A stretch of DNA of 64,000 nucleotides from Sphingobium sp. SYK-6 (GTDB taxonomy: Bacteria; Pseudomonadota; Alphaproteobacteria; Sphingomonadales; Sphingomonadaceae). Positions 43,610 through 53,493 of the stretch are shown here, in pieces (within the stretch, counting starts at the first letter, position 1; each line of letters opens with the position of its first letter). The stretch spans positions 3,566,501-3,630,500 of the forward strand of contig NC_015976.1 in the NCBI RefSeq assembly GCF_000283515.1, written 5' to 3'. A model generated the notes under the pieces. It ran no database searches, was not told where the DNA came from, and saw nothing but the letters and a program-made list of their open reading frames with translations. The translations under genes were made by a program, and so were the position numbers.

Positions 43610-44899
43610 ATGCTCAACCGCCGTTCGTTCCTGGGCAGTGCCGCCCTTGCCGGAGGACTGGCCGCGCTGCCGGACACGGCGCTCGCCGGGCTGCCGCCCA
43701 AGACGCCCCTGCCCTCGCCCGATCTCCATGCGCGCGACGAGGACGCCTACTGGGCCGCGCTGCGCCGGCAGTTCCTCATCCCCGCCGATGTGGTGAACCT
43801 CAACGTCGGCACGGTCGGCTCCTCGCCCCGCCCTGTGCTCAAGGCGATCTTCGATGGCTATGAGCAGACCGAGCAGATGACGCAGGCGAAATCGGAGGAT
43901 TATCCGATCTGGGGCTATGACCGCTGGGACGAGTATCGCCGTCCCTTCGCCGATTTCATGGGCGCCCGCGTCGACCAGCTGGCGCTGCTGCGCAACTGCA
44001 CGGAAGCGAACAGCTACATCGCCAACGGCTTCGACATGAAGGCGGGCGACGAAGTGCTGATCAGCGACGAGGAGCATGGCTCGGGCGAGATGCCCTGGAT
44101 GCTGCGCTCGCGCCGCTACGGGATCGTCGTGCGCAAGTTCGCGATGCCCAAGCCACCGAAGGACGCGGCCGAGATCCTGAGCCGCATCAATGACGCCATC
44201 ACCCCGCGCACCCGCATCATCTTCGTCAGCCATGTGAGCACGACGACGGGCGTGGTCCTGCCGATCCGGGAGATCGCCGCGCTGGCCCGCGCGAAGGGGA
44301 TCGTCACCGCCGTGGACGGCGCCCATGTGCCCGGCATGATGGCGGTGGACCTCAATGCACTGGGCTGCGATCTCTACACCGGCTCCATGCACAAATGGCT
44401 GTTCGCGCCCAAGGGCACCGGCTTCCTCTATCTGCGCGACGAGGCGATCATGGACCGGGTGTGGAGCACCATCGTCACTGGCGGCTATGACAATCCCGAT
44501 CGCAAGGCGGATCGCTACATGCAGATCGGCTCCTCCTGCATCCCCACGCTGATGGGCCTCAATGCCGCCGTCGCGCTCGCCGGGCAGATCGGCATGGACC
44601 GGATCGAGCAGCGCGGCCGGATGCTCGCCGATTATATTCATGCGCAGATGCTCGAGCGCGGCGCGCAGAGCTGGACCTCGCCCGACCCCGCGCTGCGCTG
44701 CGCGATCGTCACCGTCAACGTGCCGCCGGTCAGCCGCATGGAACTGCAGGACTGGCTCTGGGCCAACCACAAGGTCCGCGTGCGCGGCGGCGAACCCAGC
44801 AAGCTCCGCCTCGCGACGCCCTATTTCCTCAGCAAGGCCGACATCGACCGCTTCCTCACCCTGTTCGACCGCTTCCGGGCGATGAAGGGTATGGCGTAG
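43610..44899 (+). CDS. Tat-exported class V aminotransferase
   Basis: A 429-residue PLP-dependent enzyme. The first 28 residues, MLNRRSFLGSAALAGGLAAL to ALA, form a twin-arginine signal with cleavage expected after TALA. The mature part has VVNLNVGTVGSSPRPVLKAI, LLRNCTEANSYIANG, AVDGAHVPGMMAVDLNALG and TGSMHKWLFAPKGTGFLYL with the PLP lysine. Relatives include isopenicillin-N epimerase and EgtE-like lyases; the substrate is unknown. Export of a folded PLP protein to the periplasm fits Tat. The stop TAG is the first three bases of a repeat element. Confidence 0.9.
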   Translation: MLNRRSFLGSAALAGGLAALPDTALAGLPPKTPLPSPDLHARDEDAYWAALRRQFLIPADVVNLNVGTVGSSPRPVLKAIFDGYEQTEQMTQAKSEDYPIWGYDRWDEYRRPFADFMGARVDQLALLRNCTEANSYIANGFDMKAGDEVLISDEEHGSGEMPWMLRSRRYGIVVRKFAMPKPPKDAAEILSRINDAITPRTRIIFVSHVSTTTGVVLPIREIAALARAKGIVTAVDGAHVPGMMAVDLNALGCDLYTGSMHKWLFAPKGTGFLYLRDEAIMDRVWSTIVTGGYDNPDRKADRYMQIGSSCIPTLMGLNAAVALAGQIGMDRIEQRGRMLADYIHAQMLERGAQSWTSPDPALRCAIVTVNVPPVSRMELQDWLWANHKVRVRGGEPSKLRLATPYFLSKADIDRFLTLFDRFRAMKGMA

Positions 44900-44930
44900 G
44901 GCGGATCGACCATCAGATCATGGCATGGCG
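44897..44930 (+). repeat. Palindromic element A, copy 2 (single arm)
   Basis: TAGGGCGGATCGACCATCAG and the following ATCATGGCATGGCG match the left arm of element A copy 1 (TAGGGCTGATCGACATCCAG, ATGATGGCGTGGCG) with few differences. No second arm is visible. The first three bases are the stop of the aminotransferase gene; the end abuts the ribosome site of the Sel1-type gene. Confidence 0.7.
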
Positions 44931-44940
44931 GGAGAAGATG

Positions 44941-45678
44941 ATGCGAACGGTCGCGCTGATGGTGGCCCTTGCATGCGCCACCTTGCCTGCATGCGGACAC
45001 GCGCAGGATGCCGGCAGGTTGATCACAGCACTGGAGACGCTCGCCGCGAAGGACAATGCGGAAGCGATCTACCATCTCGGGATGGCCTACCAGACGGGAG
45101 CCGGATTGCCGAGGAACCCTGCCAAGGCCCTTGAAGCCTTCCGCCGTGCCGCAGCCCTCGGCGACGTTCTCGCGGCCTACAAGCTTGGCTGTTTCTACGC
45201 CGGACAGGGCGAGGGGCTTGTGCAGGATGATCCCGGGATTGCCCTGCAGCACAAGCTGGTCGCGGCGGAAGCAGGCTATGCCCTTGCGCAGCAGGACGTC
45301 GCCGCCCTGTATGCGGCGCGCGGCGATCTCCCCGCCGCGACCGACTGGTTGGAGAAGGCCATGCGTCAGGGCTGGCCCGACGCTCTGGCCACCTATGCCG
45401 CCATCTACAACGGTGCGGAGGGTATCCCGCCCGACCCGGTCAAGACCGCCGCATATTTTCGCATCCTGCTCGACCGGACGGAAGCCACCCAGGATCAACG
45501 CGACTGGCTCTCGAACTTCGAGCAGCGAATGACAGCCGAACAGCGGCGACAGGCCAGTGAGATCGTGCGGTCTTACCGGCCGGCGCCCACGGCTCTCACC
45601 ATGAAGGCACTGTCCGGCCAGCGCGCCGCGGCAGAGCTTGTCTCCCGTCATGGCAGCGCAGCTTCCCGACCTCGTTGA
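44941..45678 (+). CDS. Sel1-repeat (TPR-like) exported protein
   Basis: A 245-residue protein. The signal sequence MRTVALMVALACATLPAC ends in a lipobox-like LPAC, so it may be a lipoprotein (Pro at -2 is unusual). Sel1 repeats follow: AEAIYHLGMAYQTGAGLPRN, DVLAAYKLGCFYAGQGEGL and PDALATYAAIYNGAEGIPPD. These form an alpha-solenoid for protein contacts. GGGAG precedes the ATG at 44941. An in-frame ATG at 44920 lies in the repeat element and is not favoured. Confidence 0.85.
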   Translation: MRTVALMVALACATLPACGHAQDAGRLITALETLAAKDNAEAIYHLGMAYQTGAGLPRNPAKALEAFRRAAALGDVLAAYKLGCFYAGQGEGLVQDDPGIALQHKLVAAEAGYALAQQDVAALYAARGDLPAATDWLEKAMRQGWPDALATYAAIYNGAEGIPPDPVKTAAYFRILLDRTEATQDQRDWLSNFEQRMTAEQRRQASEIVRSYRPAPTALTMKALSGQRAAAELVSRHGSAASRPR

Positions 45679-45711
45679 GCGCTCTCGCGCCGCCCGGGCC
45701 CGCCCCGCTCA

Positions 45712-45906
45712 AGGGCGGATCGACATTCATTTCCTCCGGTGAACAGGCACCCTTCCTGCCAATAACCTCGTCATGCTGAACTTGTTTCAGCATCCATCGT
45801 GCCTTCAAGCTCCGGTCTCGGACGCGAAATGGATGCTGAAACAAGTTCAGCATGACGTTTTACAGGGAGGCAACGCGCTCCAGAGGTTGAATGTCGATTA
45901 GCCCTA
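45712..45906. repeat. Palindromic element A, copy 3, hosting element B
   Basis: Arms AGGGCGGATCGACATTCA (45712-45729) and TGAATGTCGATTAGCCCTA (45888-45906) are inverse complements with two differences and match element A. The right arm ends in the TAG stop of the molybdopterin oxidoreductase gene (minus strand). The interior does not match copy 1 but contains a different 29-bp inverted repeat (element B). Confidence 0.8.
45769..45857. repeat. Inverted repeat element B (29-bp perfect arms)
   Basis: CGTCATGCTGAACTTGTTTC and nine further bases (45769-45797) are repeated as an exact inverse complement at 45829-45857, with a 31-base spacer. It resembles dispersed repeats I recall from sphingomonad genomes. 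It lies within element A copy 3, suggesting insertion of one element into another. Confidence 0.85.
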
Positions 45907-46668
45907 AATCCCCGCATACCAGTCATAGCCCGCCACATCCTCCCAGAAGCCGCCATGGCCGCCGCGCACGGCGGAGAGGTCGGCCACGGCCTCGATGCGG
46001 CTCAAATATTTGGCGTGCTTGTAGCCCAGCTGCCGTTCGACGCGCAGCCGCAGCGGGGCGCCGTTGCGCACCGGCAGCAGCGCATCGTTGAGCGCGAAGG
46101 CGAGGATGGTCTGTGGGTGGAAGGCGTCGACCAGATCGATGCTCTCATAATAATCCACGCCGCCGCCCATGTCGTCCATGCAGTGGAACACCAGATAGCG
46201 CGCGCGGGTGGAGAGCGCGGCCGCGTCCAGCACCGTGGCGAGCGGCACGCCTCGCCAGGTGCCGATGGCGCTCCATCCCTCCACGCAGTCGTGCCGGGTG
46301 GTCTGCACCCGCTGCGGCATCGCCTGGAGCTGCGCGAGGCTGAGCGTGAGCGGACGGCCGACCAGCCCGTCCACCCGCAGCCGCCAGTCCGCAAAGTCGT
46401 TGCGCCACAGCGCCGCATAAGCGGGCGTCCCGGGATTGAGCGTGCCATTGCCCCGGAAGAAGGGCGAGCGCTGGTCGGGCCGGAATTCCCGCGCCAGCGC
46501 GTCCCGGTCCTGCAGCGATCGCTGGAGCCATTTGTGCATGTTCTCGGCGGAGAACAGCGCCTTGCGGAAATCCTCGTCGCGGCCGAGCCGGTCGCAGCCG
46601 GCGAGCATCCCCGCGGCGCCGGCGGTCAGGCCGGAGAGCAGGGCGCGGCGTGAGAGGCGCGACGTCAT
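45904..46668 (-). CDS. Molybdopterin-dependent oxidoreductase (sulfite oxidase/MsrP-like fold)
   Basis: A 254-residue oxidoreductase. The N-terminus MTSRLSRRALLSGLTAG is a Tat signal (SRRALL), and LAGC could also make it a lipoprotein. WRLRVDGLVGRPLTLSLAQL and TTRHDCVEGWSAIGTWRGVP carry the Mo-coordinating cysteine (RHDC). YYESIDLVDAFHPQTILAF and GAPLRLRVERQLGYKHAKYL complete the SUOX fold. Periplasmic; the substrate is perhaps a sulphoxide or other oxidised compound. It overlaps the cytochrome b gene by 4 bases, its electron donor in all likelihood. Confidence 0.93.
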   Translation of the reverse strand: MTSRLSRRALLSGLTAGAAGMLAGCDRLGRDEDFRKALFSAENMHKWLQRSLQDRDALAREFRPDQRSPFFRGNGTLNPGTPAYAALWRNDFADWRLRVDGLVGRPLTLSLAQLQAMPQRVQTTRHDCVEGWSAIGTWRGVPLATVLDAAALSTRARYLVFHCMDDMGGGVDYYESIDLVDAFHPQTILAFALNDALLPVRNGAPLRLRVERQLGYKHAKYLSRIEAVADLSAVRGGHGGFWEDVAGYDWYAGI

Positions 46669-47447
46669 GGCCTGCCCTCCCCTGCGCTCTCCCGCGCGCC
46701 TTCACCTTCGCGATCGCCCGCGCGCGCACCCGGCACGCGATACCATCCCGTGATCATCCCGCGCAGACCATTGCCCGCGCCGGCCAGCAGCACCATCACG
46801 ATGTGGACGAGGAAGAAGGCGAAGAGCAGCCATGCCGCGATGAAATGGATCGACCGGGCGGATTGCCGCCCGCCGGAAAGCTGGGTGAGCCACGGCCAGG
46901 CCGCGTCCATCCCGGGGGACATCGCAAGGCCCGTGAAGATAAGGACAGGCAGCAGGATGAAGATCACCGCGATATAGCTCGCTTTCTGCAGCACATTGTA
47001 GCGCAGCGCCGCCGCGCCCCGGGGAAAGCGCAGTCGGGCATGATCGGCGATCTCGCGCCGGATGGTCGCCCAGCGCAGGTCCGCCTTCCGCAAGGCAAGG
47101 TCGCGCGTCACATGCCGGTTGGCGAGGCTCCAGAGCATGTAGGCGAGCAGCGCGAAGGCGAGCACGAGGGCGAACGCCAGATGCCAGCGGCGCGACAAGG
47201 CGAGGTCATAGGTCGAGGGCAGCGTCCACGCGCTGCCGAAGCGCGCCAGCTCCAGCCATGCCCTGTCGAAATTCGCGCCATAGTCGCCCCAGTAGAGCCG
47301 GGGATGCGCATTGAAGATGCCGAGCCCGCTGGTGAAGAGGACATAGACGCAGAGCGCCGTCGTCCAGTGCCACAGCCGCGTCGAGAGGCGATGGCGCTTC
47401 ACCGGGGCGGAAGGCGCCGTGGCGGCCGGATCATCCTCTTCCCTCAT
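46665..47447 (-). CDS. Cytochrome b561-type membrane subunit for the molybdopterin oxidoreductase
   Basis: A 260-residue protein with four to five hydrophobic helices and histidines placed for heme: STRLWHWTTALCVYVLFTSG, RRWHLAFALVLAFALLAYM, RSIHFIAAWLLFAFFLVHIV. This is the cytochrome b/b6-domain family that passes electrons from quinol to periplasmic partners. The ATG-TGA overlap with the downstream oxidoreductase shows a two-gene operon. The C-terminal tail is Glu/Gly/Arg rich and cytoplasmic. The 213-base gap upstream to the FAA-hydrolase gene has no recognisable feature. Confidence 0.9.
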   Translation of the reverse strand: MREEDDPAATAPSAPVKRHRLSTRLWHWTTALCVYVLFTSGLGIFNAHPRLYWGDYGANFDRAWLELARFGSAWTLPSTYDLALSRRWHLAFALVLAFALLAYMLWSLANRHVTRDLALRKADLRWATIRREIADHARLRFPRGAAALRYNVLQKASYIAVIFILLPVLIFTGLAMSPGMDAAWPWLTQLSGGRQSARSIHFIAAWLLFAFFLVHIVMVLLAGAGNGLRGMITGWYRVPGARAGDREGEGARESAGEGRP

Positions 47448-47660
47448 GGCCCGCTGCTGATCTCCATGGCCGGACGGGCCGCACCCGCACCGGAGAGGCC
47501 CGCCCCCATGCTAGCGCGCCAGACACGAGCCGGCCAGCCCGTTGATCCCCCGGCGAGCCCGGTGGCGCTGCCCCCCCGGGGCAGGGCGCGCGCACCCAAG
47601 GCTATCCCGCCTCCGCCATTCCGGCAAACCCGGGCATCTAGTAGGTCTCAAGGCTCCGCC

Positions 47661-48338
47661 TCAGGGCAGGAAGCTCACAATCAACGGCGCCAGGCCCTCG
47701 ATCTCTGCCTGGAGGCTCTGCCCGGGCAGGATGGGCCCGACGCCGGAGGGCGTGCCCGTGAAGATGAGGTCGCCCGGCGCCAGCGCTACATAGGTCGAGA
47801 GATTGGCGATGATTTCCGGCACGCTCCAGATCATCGCGGCGAGGTCCCCGCGCTGGCGGATCTCGCCGTCTACGCTGAGGCTGATGGCCCCGGCGCTCGG
47901 CGGTGCGCCGCGTCGCAGGGCGCCGAGTGGCGCGGACTGGTCGAAGCCCTTGGCCATGTCCCAGGGGCGGCCGGCCTTCTTGGCCTCGGCCTGCAGGTCG
48001 CGGCGAGTGAGGTCGATACCGACCGTCCAGCCGTAGATGGCGTCGGTGGCCGCTTGCGGCGCGAGGTCGGCGCCCCCGCTTCCCAGCGCGATCACCAGTT
48101 CCACTTCATGGTGCAGGCTGGCGGTACGGGAAGGGAACGGAAGCGTCGCGCCATGTTCCACCACGGCATCGGCGGGCTTGGTGAAGAAGAAGGGCGGCGC
48201 GCGATCCGGGTCCGCCCCCATTTCCCGGGCATGATCGGCATAATTCTGGCCCACGCAGAAGATGCGGCGGACGGGAAAGCGGGCTTGCGTGCCTTCGATG
48301 GCGATGGTGGGCGTGGCGATGTCGAAGATGGTCGTCAT
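47661..48338 (-). CDS. Fumarylacetoacetate hydrolase family protein
   Basis: A 225-residue enzyme of the FAH fold: RRIFCVGQNYADHAREMG at the start, then the metal ligands in LHHEVELVIALG (E-x-E) and TVGIDLTRRDLQAEAKKAG (Asp). KGFDQSAPLG and GDLIFTGTPSGVGPILPG are diagnostic. Members cleave or decarboxylate beta-diketo acids or fumarylpyruvate-type ring-cleavage products. The ATG at 48338 is set by the family N-terminus. It stands alone between the cytochrome and DUF885 genes. Confidence 0.94.
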   Translation of the reverse strand: MTTIFDIATPTIAIEGTQARFPVRRIFCVGQNYADHAREMGADPDRAPPFFFTKPADAVVEHGATLPFPSRTASLHHEVELVIALGSGGADLAPQAATDAIYGWTVGIDLTRRDLQAEAKKAGRPWDMAKGFDQSAPLGALRRGAPPSAGAISLSVDGEIRQRGDLAAMIWSVPEIIANLSTYVALAPGDLIFTGTPSGVGPILPGQSLQAEIEGLAPLIVSFLP

Positions 48339-48449
48339 GGTTGCTTTCGCGGCAAGGATGAGTGGCGCCGTCGGGGTTGAGCGGCAGGAGCATGCATGCC
48401 GCCCGCTTCCCTTCGACACGGAGGATGCGCGCCGGGAGGCGCTCCCGCT

Positions 48450-50225
48450 TCAGTTCGCGGCCTTGGCTTTTTCCGCGGCGATCCAGTCATCCACTTGCCG
48501 CTCCAGCACGTCGAGCGGCACCGAGCCCTGACCGATCACCGTGTCGTGGAATCCCCGCAGGTCGAAGCGGTCGCCAAGCGCCTTTTCCGCCCGGGCCCGC
48601 AGTTCGCGGATGCGAATCTCGCCGATCTTGTAGCCTAGCGCCTGCCCCGGCCAGCTGATGTAGCGATTGACCTCGGCATCGATGTTCGCGGCGCTGAGGG
48701 CCGTGTGTTCCAGCATGAAATCGACGGCCTGCTGCTTGGTCCATCCCTTGGCATGGATGCCGGTATCCACGACCAGCCGGCAGGCGCGCCACATCTCGTA
48801 GGAGAGGCGGCCATAATGCTTCTCGGGCGTGTCATAGAGGCCCATGTCGAACCCCAGCACTTCGGTATAGAGCGCCCAGCCCTCCACGAAGGCGGTGAAA
48901 TGAGAGAGATACTTGCGCAACGGCGGCAGGTCGAGTTCCTGCTGCAAAGCGATCTGGTTGTGATGGCCCGGCACGGCCTCGTGCAGCGTCAGCGCGGGCA
49001 GCTCGTAGAGCGGGCGCTGGTCGAGCTTGGACGTGTTCACATAATAGAAGCCGGCGATGCCGGTGTCCGGGCTGCCCGGATTATAATAAGCCGTGGTGGT
49101 CCCCTCCGCGATCTCGGCAGGGATTTCGCGGATGCCATAAGGCAGGCGCGGCAGCTTGTGGAAGTAGCCGGGCATCTTGCCGTCGATGGTCTTGGCGATC
49201 CGCGCGGCGGCGGACATCAGTTCCTCGGGCGTCTTGGCATAATAAGCCGGGTCGGTGCGCAGCTTCCGCACGAAGGCGGCCTTGTCCGCAAAGCCCGCGC
49301 TCTTGGCGACCTCCACCATCTCCGCATCGATGCGCGCGACCTCGTCGAGGCCGATCTTGTGGATCTGCTCGGGCGTGAGATCCGTCGTCGTCTCGGCGCG
49401 CACCCGGTAGGCATAGTATTTCGCCCCGTCCGGCTGGCTCGACACGCTCACCGATTGCGCGCACCGCGGCATATAGTCCTTCGCCACATAGTCCGCCGCT
49501 CGGGCGAAGGCCGGGGCGAGCGTCTGGCTGAGCAGGGTCTTCGCTTCGGCCTGCAGCGCGCTCCAGTCCGCTTCGCTCACGGTGCCGGGGCGCGGGCCGG
49601 CAAAGGGCACGTAGAGCCGTGACCGGGTGGGGTCGGCGGGAACGACGCCCCGGATCGAGCCTTCCAGGCCGCCCAGCGTCACGCAGGCCTGCACATAGCC
49701 GCCAGCCACCGCCTTGCGGGTGATGGCGATCAGCGTCTCGTTGATGGCGGGGAAGCTGGCGAGGCGCTTGAGATAGTTGCGATAATCCTGCGCGTTGCGA
49801 AAGCTGGTCATCTCGCCCAGCCCGGCAAGGCTCTGCCAGGGCGAATAGAAGCTGCTGAACAGCATCATGCGCTGGCCGAAGCCATTGCCCTCGATCGCTT
49901 CGACGAGGTTGCGCCGCAGGATGAGCCGATTGACCTTGTCCGCCTCGCTCAGGCCCGCATCGGGGATGGCGTCGAGCCGGGCGAGGAAGCGCTTGTTGTC
50001 CGCCGTCTGCCGATCCGCCGCTTCGAGCGAATAATCCCCCAGCCTGTCATCATAGCGGCGATCGCCCACCATCGTCGCGAGCGTCGGGTTCTGCGTCAGC
50101 GACCATTGCCAATGCTCATCGAGCAGCGCGGCCAGGTCGCCTGAAGGCGAGGCGAACGTCGGCGCGGCGAGCGCCAGAGAGATGGCGAATGCGATCGATT
50201 TGATGCCGCGCGGCAGAACAGGCAC
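48450..50225 (-). CDS. DUF885 family exported protein, probable metallopeptidase
   Basis: A 591-residue protein with a signal peptide (MPVLPRGIKSIAFAISLALA, cut after TFA). The DUF885 core has the gluzincin-like motif TLHEAVPGHHNQIALQ (His415-Glu416...His), RYDDRLGDYSLEAADRQTAD early, and YEMWRACRLVVDTGIHAKGW near the end. Relatives are secreted or periplasmic peptidases or dipeptidyl hydrolases; the role is not settled. Full length; stops close to the FAA-hydrolase gene on the same strand. Confidence 0.92.
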   Translation of the reverse strand: MPVLPRGIKSIAFAISLALAAPTFASPSGDLAALLDEHWQWSLTQNPTLATMVGDRRYDDRLGDYSLEAADRQTADNKRFLARLDAIPDAGLSEADKVNRLILRRNLVEAIEGNGFGQRMMLFSSFYSPWQSLAGLGEMTSFRNAQDYRNYLKRLASFPAINETLIAITRKAVAGGYVQACVTLGGLEGSIRGVVPADPTRSRLYVPFAGPRPGTVSEADWSALQAEAKTLLSQTLAPAFARAADYVAKDYMPRCAQSVSVSSQPDGAKYYAYRVRAETTTDLTPEQIHKIGLDEVARIDAEMVEVAKSAGFADKAAFVRKLRTDPAYYAKTPEELMSAAARIAKTIDGKMPGYFHKLPRLPYGIREIPAEIAEGTTTAYYNPGSPDTGIAGFYYVNTSKLDQRPLYELPALTLHEAVPGHHNQIALQQELDLPPLRKYLSHFTAFVEGWALYTEVLGFDMGLYDTPEKHYGRLSYEMWRACRLVVDTGIHAKGWTKQQAVDFMLEHTALSAANIDAEVNRYISWPGQALGYKIGEIRIRELRARAEKALGDRFDLRGFHDTVIGQGSVPLDVLERQVDDWIAAEKAKAAN

Positions 50226-50306
50226 GGATGATCTCCCCCTTTGGCGCCACCCCGGCGCGCTCGTTCGCGGACTATTGCCGTTCCTTTGCCGCTTGTCGAC
50301 TGTTGC

Positions 50307-50801
50307 TCAGACCATTTGGGCCTGCCCTGCGCCCCAGGCCCGGCTTTCGCCTTTCCACGGCACCTGGCCGTTGATCCACAGATCGACGAAGACGCTCCGG
50401 AAGCGCCATTCGCCATCGTCGCACAGCACGGCCAGCGTGTCCCATGTGCCCATGCCGAACACGCGATTCTCGAAAGTGACGACATCATGCTGCAGGATCG
50501 ACCAGAAGCATTTGATGCGGATGCCCCGCTCCTCCTCGGTGTCCTCCGGGCTCATCAGAACCTGGCTCATCCGGTGCTGCCGGCCGAGATAATGATTGGG
50601 CGTATCGTACCAGAGGGAATCGGTCGCGCGCCTGAGGCCTTCGCGCCCGTGGCAGCGGCCCTGCGGCCAGTGTTCCAGCCACCCGTCCTCGCAGAAGCAG
50701 GCGGCATAGCCCTCGAAATCCCCAGTATCGAGCGCCCATGCATAGCGCGCCATGAGGTCCTCGATTTCGGCCCGGTGTTCGAGCGATACGCGCAGCGCCA
50801 T
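50307..50801 (-). CDS. NTF2/SnoaL-like protein
   Basis: A 164-residue protein of the nuclear-transport-factor-2 fold: HRAEIEDLMARYAWALDTGD, FEGYAACFCEDGWLEHWPQG and GEWRFRSVFVDLWINGQVPW. Many such proteins are the small subunit of aromatic dioxygenases or dehydratase/isomerase enzymes; no partner is adjacent. The Asp/His pattern of active ketosteroid-isomerase types is not clear. It precedes the DUF885 gene by 80 bases on the same strand. Confidence 0.82.
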   Translation of the reverse strand: MALRVSLEHRAEIEDLMARYAWALDTGDFEGYAACFCEDGWLEHWPQGRCHGREGLRRATDSLWYDTPNHYLGRQHRMSQVLMSPEDTEEERGIRIKCFWSILQHDVVTFENRVFGMGTWDTLAVLCDDGEWRFRSVFVDLWINGQVPWKGESRAWGAGQAQMV

Positions 50802-50933
50802 CTATTTCCCCTCCGCAACCTCTCCTGCGGGCCATTGTCGATGCAGTCGGGGGGCGGGTCAAGGCATCGCAGATGAAGGCAGGACAACGGGCGATTAAGG
50901 TCCCGCTAAGGTGGTGCATGCTATGGAGGCGGC

Positions 50934-51074
50934 ATGTTCTGGAAGGAGCCTGCCTTGATGTCCCGGATGCTGGGTGACGATCGTCGAGCGAAAGCCGTCG
51001 AGTTCGGGCTAACAGCCGCACTTGTCGCGGTGGCCGGCGGGGTCGCGACCCTGTCGATGATCTTCGCGGGCTGA
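50934..51074 (+). CDS. Small Flp/TadE-like pilin-type protein, 46 residues
   Basis: A 46-codon frame: MFWKEPALMSRMLGDDRRAK, then AVEFGLTAALVAVAGGVATL and a hydrophobic end. The A-V-E-F-G-L stretch with Glu5 after the cleavage-like site, followed by one hydrophobic helix, is the Flp type IVb pilin pattern (compare SIEYGLIAAL in the convergent gene at 51279). It is shorter than usual. The start is uncertain: ATG codons at 50934, 50958 and 50967 are all in frame. No Tad assembly genes are in the window. Confidence 0.6.
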   Translation: MFWKEPALMSRMLGDDRRAKAVEFGLTAALVAVAGGVATLSMIFAG

Positions 51075-51123
51075 CGCTTCCCCCATTCCCCCGAAATATC
51101 CGGCGCGAATAGCGGCTGACAGG

Positions 51124-51279
51124 TCAGCCGAGCGCGTTGGATATCGTCATGAAGATGTCGCTCAGATTGAGCCCCAGCGTCGTGAACGCGATGATGCAGG
51201 CCAGCGAGATCAAGGCCGCGATGAGCCCATATTCGATGCTGGTCGCTGCGCGTTGATCCGCCCCCATGCCCGCTCGCAT
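51124..51279 (-). CDS. Flp family type IVb pilin
   Basis: A 51-residue pilin precursor: MRAGMGADQRAATSIEYGLI, then a hydrophobic helix and LGLNLSDIFMTISNALG. The prepilin pattern (small residues, then Glu5-Tyr6 of the mature chain) is typical of Flp. GGAGG lies 6 bases before the ATG at 51279. It is convergent with the Flp-like gene at 50934-51074, 49 bases apart. The Tad secretion genes needed for assembly must be elsewhere. Confidence 0.88.
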   Translation of the reverse strand: MRAGMGADQRAATSIEYGLIAALISLACIIAFTTLGLNLSDIFMTISNALG

Positions 51280-51479
51280 CCCGTTCCTCCCAGATGTGGC
51301 CAGCGAGCCTGGCATCGATTTCCTCACCGAACCGGCACCGAGCAGGATGAATGCGCCATGCACGCTTTCCCGGGCGCCGCCCATGCGCAAAGCCGGGAAA
51401 ATGGCATAACCTCGGAACGATCCGGCCGGGGCCGGGGTTAAGCCAGAACAGCGCAAGCAATGGATGAGGGAGCGCAGAC

Positions 51480-52088
51480 ATGCACCGAGCGAAATTGATA
51501 TGCCTCGCCACGACCATCGGCCTCGCGGCCTGCGGTGGCCCCGCGACCACGGAGCAGGCCCGGAACGACGGGACCCCGCCGGGAGAGCTGCCGGCCGGGA
51601 CAGCATCGAACATGGTGCCGGAAGTCTCGCCGCCCGGCGCGACGGCCCAACTGCGAACGGCTGAGGGTGCCATGGCGGGCACGGCCCGGGTCTCCCAGAT
51701 GGGCGACGGGCTCGAAATCAGGCTTGCGGTGGAAAATCTGCCCTCCGGCGAGCATGGCGTCCATGTCCATATGGTCGGCAAATGCGATGCGCCCACTTTC
51801 GAAACCGCGGGCGGCCACTGGAATCCGGCCGATACCCGTCACGGACTGGAAAATCCGCAGGGACAGCATGCGGGCGATATGCCCAATCTCGCAGTGGGCG
51901 AGGATGGGCGTGGCTCGCTCACCTACAGCCTGAAGGGCGGAACGCTCGCGCAACTGATGGATTCGGACGGCGCGGCATTTGTGGTCCATGCCGGCCGCGA
52001 CGATCAGAAGACCGATCCCGCGGGAGACAGCGGCGCGCGGATCGCGTGCGGCGTCTTCGAAACAGGCCCGCAGGACATGGCGCGCTAA
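51480..52088 (+). CDS. Cu/Zn superoxide dismutase family lipoprotein
   Basis: A 202-residue exported protein. MHRAKLICLATTIGLAACGG has a clear lipobox (LAAC), so it should be membrane-anchored in the periplasm. HGVHVHMVGKCDAP (metal His pair and disulphide Cys), GGHWNPADTRHG, HAGDMPNLAVGEDG (His and Asp) and FVVHAGRDDQKTDPAG complete the metal sites. IACGVF gives the second Cys. All catalytic residues appear present, so it is probably active. Convergent with rlmN. Confidence 0.93.
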   Translation: MHRAKLICLATTIGLAACGGPATTEQARNDGTPPGELPAGTASNMVPEVSPPGATAQLRTAEGAMAGTARVSQMGDGLEIRLAVENLPSGEHGVHVHMVGKCDAPTFETAGGHWNPADTRHGLENPQGQHAGDMPNLAVGEDGRGSLTYSLKGGTLAQLMDSDGAAFVVHAGRDDQKTDPAGDSGARIACGVFETGPQDMAR

Positions 52089-52100
52089 ACGCGGCATGGC

Positions 52101-52135
52101 TCGTCGGAGGCAGGCCTCGCGCCGCCTCCTGACGA
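52101..52135. terminator. Hairpin between SOD and rlmN genes
   Basis: TCGTCGGAGGC (52101-52111) pairs with GCCTCCTGACGA (52124-52135) with one bulge. It sits between two convergent genes; no U-run, so it may be a weak bidirectional terminator. Confidence 0.45.
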
Positions 52136-52141
52136 AGCGGA

Positions 52142-53413
<1,272 letters not shown>

Positions 53414-53493
53414 GGGGCCGGATATAAGGGCAAAGCGCTTTTTGCGCCAGTCCCCGCCTGTTCGAGGCTTCGCAGGCGCGATGATGTGTTGCG

